From Cyclobacteriaceae bacterium (GTDB taxonomy: Bacteria; Bacteroidota; Bacteroidia; Cytophagales; Cyclobacteriaceae), in the NCBI GenBank assembly GCA_030589835.1, contig JAUUZS010000098.1:1-10269 (forward strand): a stretch of 10,269 bases of DNA. Direction: 5' to 3'. The translations under genes were made by a program, and so were the position numbers. This document shows positions 7,306 through 10,269 of the stretch, in pieces; position 1 is the stretch's first letter; every line of letters starts with the position of its first letter. A model generated the notes under the pieces. That model was not told the DNA's origin, made no database searches, and saw only the letters and a list, made by a program, of their open reading frames with translations.

Positions 7306-7890
7306 ATGTTATATATCATTTTGTTTGGGCCTCCGGGTTCGGGAAAAGGAACCCAAAGTGAAAAAATTATTGAGAAATATAATTTGGTTCACATATCAAC
7401 TGGCGATCTGCTGAGAAATCCTTCGGATGGAGGATTAGAGCTGGGAAAACTTGTTCAGGAGTTTATCGATAGCGGAAATCTGGCACCTGATGAGTTGGTA
7501 ATCAATTTGGTTGAGGCGAAGATCAAATCCAACGGCGGAGCCAAAGGTTTTATTTTTGATGGATTCCCGCGTACTGTAGCTCAGGCTGTCGCCTTGGATG
7601 AAATGCTCGGGAAACGCAATGCGGAAATTACCACCATGCTGTCTCTTGAGGTTGAGGACGAAGAGCTCATAGATAGAATACGATTACGTGGCAAGACCTC
7701 AGGCCGGGCTGATGATCAACATGACGATAAGATTAACAACAGGATCAGGGTGTATAAAAAGGAGACCTTGCCGGTTGCAAAATATTACAGTAAAAAATCA
7801 AAATATAAGGGGATCAATGGTGTTGGAGATGTTGATGGGATCTTTAACGACATTTGCATGTCCATTGACCTCGTTAAAATAGCCAACTGA
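7306..7890 (+). CDS. adk: Adenylate kinase (short-LID type)
   Basis: Catalyses ATP + AMP = 2 ADP in the cytoplasm and is essential for adenine nucleotide balance. It has 194 residues. The P-loop is [10 protein letters not shown] (8-17), the AMP-binding 'STGDLLR' lies at 31-37, 'DGFPRT' at 85-90 and '[12 protein letters not shown]' at 126-137. The LID is the short, zinc-free form usual in Bacteroidota: there is no Cys cluster and no 30-residue insertion. R143-R151 region '[12 protein letters not shown]' carries the expected later arginines. The start is ATG 7306, 8 bases after hpt; the TGA stop (7888-7890) is one base before the TTG of obg, so translation of the two is probably coupled. Nothing in the sequence suggests loss of activity. 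Confidence 0.95.
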   Translation: MLYIILFGPPGSGKGTQSEKIIEKYNLVHISTGDLLRNPSDGGLELGKLVQEFIDSGNLAPDELVINLVEAKIKSNGGAKGFIFDGFPRTVAQAVALDEMLGKRNAEITTMLSLEVEDEELIDRIRLRGKTSGRADDQHDDKINNRIRVYKKETLPVAKYYSKKSKYKGINGVGDVDGIFNDICMSIDLVKIAN

Positions 7891-7891
7891 T

Positions 7892-8884
7892 TTGTCTTCC
7901 ATAAACTTCATAGATTACGTTAAATTCTGCTCCCGATCAGGGGCAGGGGGCCCTGGGTCTTCCCATTTCAGACGCGAAAAATTTGTTCCTAAAGGAGGGC
8001 CGGATGGTGGCGATGGTGGCCGTGGAGGGCACATTATTTTGCGCGGCAACAAACAACTTTGGACCTTGCTTCATTTAAAATATAAAAAACACGTTATCGC
8101 GTAGGGAGGCAGGCCCGGGGAAGGAGGAAAGAGATCTGGTGCGAATGGGGAAGATGTTATTTTGGAGGTACCCCTGGGAACAATTGCAAAAAATGCAGAA
8201 ACCAAAGAGCAGATTTTAGAAATCACCGAAGATGGGCAAGAGGCGATCTTAACCTCCGGAGGTAAAGGAGGCCTTGGAAACGATCATTTCAAAACTCCTA
8301 CAAACCAGACTCCAATGTATGCACAACCAGGCCAGCCCGGGATTGAAGAATGGTTGATCCTGGAGTTGAAAGTGCTTGCAGATGTGGGTATGGTAGGATT
8401 TCCTAATGCCGGAAAATCAACACTATTGTCTGTTATTTCCGCCGCACAACCCGAAATTGCTGACTATCCTTTTACCACTATCGTACCAAATTTGGGTGTG
8501 GTAAAATACAGGGATTATAAATCGTTTGTAGTAGCAGATATCCCTGGCCTGATAGAAGGTGCAGCAGAAGGGAAGGGGCTTGGTCATCGCTTTTTACGAC
8601 ACATCGAGCGAAATTCCATTTTACTTTTTATGATACCTGCCGATTCCAATGACATCCGAAAGGATCTGGAAATCCTGATGATTGAGTTAAAAAAATATAA
8701 TCCTGAATTGTTAGATAAAAAGCGTGTTTTAGCCATTACAAAATCCGATCTGTTGGATGATGAATTGAGAGAAGAATTAAGTAAAGAACTACCCGAAGAA
8801 ATAGAATCCGTATTCATATCTTCCGTCACGCATGATGGTATAGGCCAATTAAAAGATGTGCTTTGGCGCGCTATTGATGGATAA
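7892..8884 (+). pseudogene. obgE: Obg-family GTPase (ObgE/CgtA) interrupted by an in-frame amber codon at residue 71
   Basis: Obg is a ribosome-associated GTPase for late 50S assembly that also responds to ppGpp; it is essential in most bacteria. The reading frame runs 330 codons from TTG 7892 ('[11 protein letters not shown]') to TAA 8884 and is interrupted only by TAG at 8102-8104. Upstream lies the start of the glycine-rich Obg fold, including '[22 protein letters not shown]' in two halves (25-36, 37-46). Downstream, in the same frame, the fold continues ('[17 protein letters not shown]', 'EVPLGT') into a complete G domain: G1 GFPNAGKS (169-176), G2 Thr near 195, G3 DIPG (216-219), G4 TKSD (283-286) and G5 region SSV (310-312). 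The TAG sits exactly at the usual Glu of 'A-E-D-G', consistent with a single GAG to TAG change. It could be a sequencing error, a true nonsense allele or a read-through codon. The nearest in-frame restart is TTG 8162, which would lose half of the Obg fold. Confidence 0.9.
8102..8104 (+). other. In-frame TAG inside obgE
   Basis: The codons around it read GTT ATC GCG TAG GGA GGC AGG. Counting residues from the preceding Ala to the conserved 'GED' gives the family-standard spacing when TAG is counted as one residue, so no base has been gained or lost. The window encodes no tRNA that could act as a suppressor. Confidence 0.95.
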
Positions 8885-8923
8885 AATGTCAATATGTCAT
8901 GTAATGCTAGATTGGCAAAATGA

Positions 8924-8954
8924 TTGTACTGCATCAAGCTTCAAAATAAATTTG
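8924..8954 (+). promoter_or_regulatory. Bacteroidetes-type promoter of grpE-dnaJ (TTG-N20-TAAATTTG)
   Basis: TTG at 8924-8926 and a perfect TAnnTTTG match, TAAATTTG, at 8947-8954 are separated by 20 bases, within the spacing known for primary-sigma promoters of Bacteroidetes. The -7 box ends only 4 bases before the grpE ATG (8959), so the transcript would be leaderless or nearly so unless translation starts further in. No CIRCE-type inverted repeat is present, so HrcA control is not indicated. Confidence 0.5.
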
Positions 8955-8958
8955 AAAA

Positions 8959-9600
8959 ATGGGGAAAGACATTGATAAGAAAAAGGTTGATAATACAGAG
9001 GTTTCAGAAGGTTCCGAAGCAATTAAAGAGCAAAAATTGACTGAAGAGGAAGAGAAGAAAGAAGCGGAAATGAAAGTCAATGATGAAAATTTGTCAGACA
9101 GTGAGATTGAGTCAGATGATGAAGTGGCTGACGAGGAAATAGAGGAAGATGAAGTCGAAAAACTCCATGCAGAAGTTCAGGAGGCTAAAGATAAGTATTT
9201 GAGGCTGTATTCTGAATTTGAGAACTTCAGAAGAAGGACAGCTAAAGAAAGATTAGAACTGATAACATCTGCTACAGAAGACCTGATGTCAGCTTTGCTG
9301 CCTGTAATGGATGATTTTGAAAGAGGAAAAAAAGCGCTGGAGGAAAGCGAAGATCACAAAACATCAAAAGAAGGTTTTGATTTGATTTACAATAAATTTG
9401 GCAACATCCTCAAGCAAAAAGGATTGAAGCCTATGGAAGATAAAGCCGGTGCTGAGTTCAATACCGAATTTCATGAGGCCATAAGCCAAATGCCCGTTGA
9501 GAAGAAAAAAATGAAGGGCAAAATTATTGATGTAGTAGAGAAAGGATATTATTTGGATGAAAAGGTCATCCGGTTTGCTAAAGTAGTTATAGGAGGATAA
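8959..9600 (+). CDS. grpE: Nucleotide exchange factor GrpE
   Basis: Co-chaperone that releases ADP from DnaK (Hsp70) in the heat-shock folding cycle. It has 213 residues. The first 65 are highly charged and mostly acidic, and are low complexity, as is common in Bacteroidota GrpE. A long coiled-coil dimerisation helix (about 66-105; '[25 protein letters not shown]' in two parts) follows, then the four-helix segment ('[11 protein letters not shown]', 113-123) and the C-terminal beta domain with 'FNTEFHEAI' (167-175) and the signature '[17 protein letters not shown]' (196-212). ATG 8959 lies just after a promoter-like -7 box and has no Shine-Dalgarno. An internal ATG at 9070 (M38) would drop part of the acidic tail. 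The final codons ATA GGA GGA form the ribosome-binding site of dnaJ, 2 bases downstream. dnaK is not in the window. Confidence 0.95.
   Translation: MGKDIDKKKVDNTEVSEGSEAIKEQKLTEEEEKKEAEMKVNDENLSDSEIESDDEVADEEIEEDEVEKLHAEVQEAKDKYLRLYSEFENFRRRTAKERLELITSATEDLMSALLPVMDDFERGKKALEESEDHKTSKEGFDLIYNKFGNILKQKGLKPMEDKAGAEFNTEFHEAISQMPVEKKKMKGKIIDVVEKGYYLDEKVIRFAKVVIGG
9591..9596 (+). promoter_or_regulatory. Strong Shine-Dalgarno (AGGAGG) for dnaJ inside the end of grpE
   Basis: AGGAGG lies 6 bases before the dnaJ ATG and is made from the last Ile-Gly-Gly codons of grpE. Such a perfect site is uncommon in this window, where most genes lack one. It fixes the dnaJ start at 9603 and suggests coupled, efficient translation of the pair. 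Confidence 0.7.
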
Positions 9601-9602
9601 AC

Positions 9603-10269
9603 ATGTCGAAAAGGGATTATTATGAAATACTTGGTGTTGGAAATTCCGCATCAAAAGATGAGCTAAAAAAGGCATACAGGAAGATAGCAGTTAAATATCA
9701 TCCTGATAAAAATCCGGATAATCCCAAGGCAGAGGATAGATTTAAGGAAGCCGCCGAAGCCTACGAGGTGTTGAGTGACGATCAAAAAAGACAGCAATAC
9801 GATAGGTTCGGTCATGAAGGCATGCGGGGATCCGGCGGATTTGGAGGAGGCGGAGGAATGTCAATGGACGATATCTTCTCCCAGTTTGGCGATGTGTTTG
9901 GAGGACATAACCCCTTCGAGAGTTTCTTCGGCGGTGGTGGTAGTTCAAGAAGAAGCTCAGGAAGAAGAGGCTCCAATCTCAGAATTAAAATATCACTTAC
10001 CCTTCAGGAAATTGCCCGGGGTACCGAGAAGAAAATCAAAGTAAACAGATTGGTGGTTGCCGACGGCGTAACCTATAAAGATTGTGGAACCTGCGGAGGA
10101 AGCGGTCAAATGAGAAAGGTCGTCAATACTATGCTAGGCCAGATGGTTTCGGCATCTACTTGCCATACTTGTAATGGTTCAGGTAAAATACTTGACAAAC
10201 GTCCTCCGGGAGTGGATGGCAGTGGTTTACTTCAAAAAGAAGAAGTAATTGACATCAAGATACCTGCAG
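9603..10269 (+). CDS. dnaJ: Chaperone protein DnaJ with zinc centre I missing; C-terminus outside window
   Basis: Hsp40 co-chaperone that delivers substrates to DnaK and stimulates its ATPase. The 222 visible residues begin with a full J domain ('RDYYEILGV', HPD at 33-35), then a Gly/Phe-rich linker (about 76-120; '[15 protein letters not shown]', '[14 protein letters not shown]'), an Arg/Ser stretch, and CTD I ('[22 protein letters not shown]'). The Cys-rich domain is abnormal. The first CxxCxGxG is absent: '[15 protein letters not shown]' (147-161) replaces the usual segment, about ten residues shorter. Repeats 2 (C161, C164) and 3 (C187, C190) are perfect. Repeat 4 reads 'PPGVDGSG' (201-208), with both Cys replaced by Pro201 and Val204 but the Gly spacing kept. 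CTD II and the dimer tail are beyond the edge. The full sequence is in frame, so this is not a frameshift. DnaJ rather than CbpA is clear from the remaining zinc repeats. Confidence 0.95.
   Translation, partial: MSKRDYYEILGVGNSASKDELKKAYRKIAVKYHPDKNPDNPKAEDRFKEAAEAYEVLSDDQKRQQYDRFGHEGMRGSGGFGGGGGMSMDDIFSQFGDVFGGHNPFESFFGGGGSSRRSSGRRGSNLRIKISLTLQEIARGTEKKIKVNRLVVADGVTYKDCGTCGGSGQMRKVVNTMLGQMVSASTCHTCNGSGKILDKRPPGVDGSGLLQKEEVIDIKIPA

Noticed and set aside
8584..8937. 117-codon minus-strand frame
   Set aside because: Fully antisense to the G domain of obg, which has unambiguous GTPase motifs.
8885..8958. CIRCE (HrcA) element before grpE
   Set aside because: No TTAGCACTC-N9-GAGTGCTAA-like inverted repeat is present.
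9742..10044. Arg-rich minus-strand frame and 89-codon plus-strand frame within dnaJ
   Set aside because: By-products of the Gly/Phe-rich and Arg/Ser codons of dnaJ read in other frames.
1..10269. Mobile elements, CRISPR arrays, tRNA or rRNA genes, defence systems
   Set aside because: None seen on either strand; all long frames are ordinary chromosomal genes with uniform style.

Overview
The window looks like a chromosomal housekeeping region of a Bacteroidota bacterium, possibly Cytophagales-like; the order-level guess is weak. The clues are a Bacteroidetes-type promoter (TTG-N20-TAAATTTG) in front of grpE, the compact hpt-adk-obg run, the short-LID adenylate kinase, mostly poor Shine-Dalgarno sites, several TTG starts, and protein sequences that read like members of that phylum. 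No mobile element, CRISPR array, tRNA or rRNA is visible, and codon use looks uniform.

Left half (1-5431), all on the minus strand. In transcription order the genes are a sodium/calcium antiporter (5431-4481), a small four-helix membrane protein (4477-4031), a PolB-like 3'-5' exonuclease (3978-3241), a 220-base gap with an 8-bp inverted repeat, a fused two-domain peptide-type ABC ATPase with a TTG start (3020-1170), and RNase R (1173 to beyond base 1). RNase R overlaps the ABC gene by ATGA. A 333-base AT-rich divergent intergenic region (5432-5764) separates this block from the rest.

Right half (5765-10269), all on the plus strand. It holds an M42-type metallo-aminopeptidase, then hpt, adk and obg tightly packed (purine salvage, nucleotide balance, and ribosome assembly with GTP sensing). 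After its own promoter comes grpE-dnaJ, the DnaK co-chaperone pair, with dnaJ cut by the window edge.

Two observations stand out. First, the normally essential obg gene is complete and alignable from end to end but has an in-frame TAG at codon 71, exactly where the family normally has Glu, with no frameshift. Second, DnaJ lacks the first CxxCxGxG repeat and has lost both cysteines of the fourth. Repeats 1 and 4 together build zinc centre I, so the whole site is gone, while zinc centre II (repeats 2 and 3) is intact. A third, smaller point is that the antiporter also ends in TAG, and reading through it would fuse it in frame to the downstream membrane protein. I found no new defence or mobile system here; the interest lies in these departures within conserved genes.
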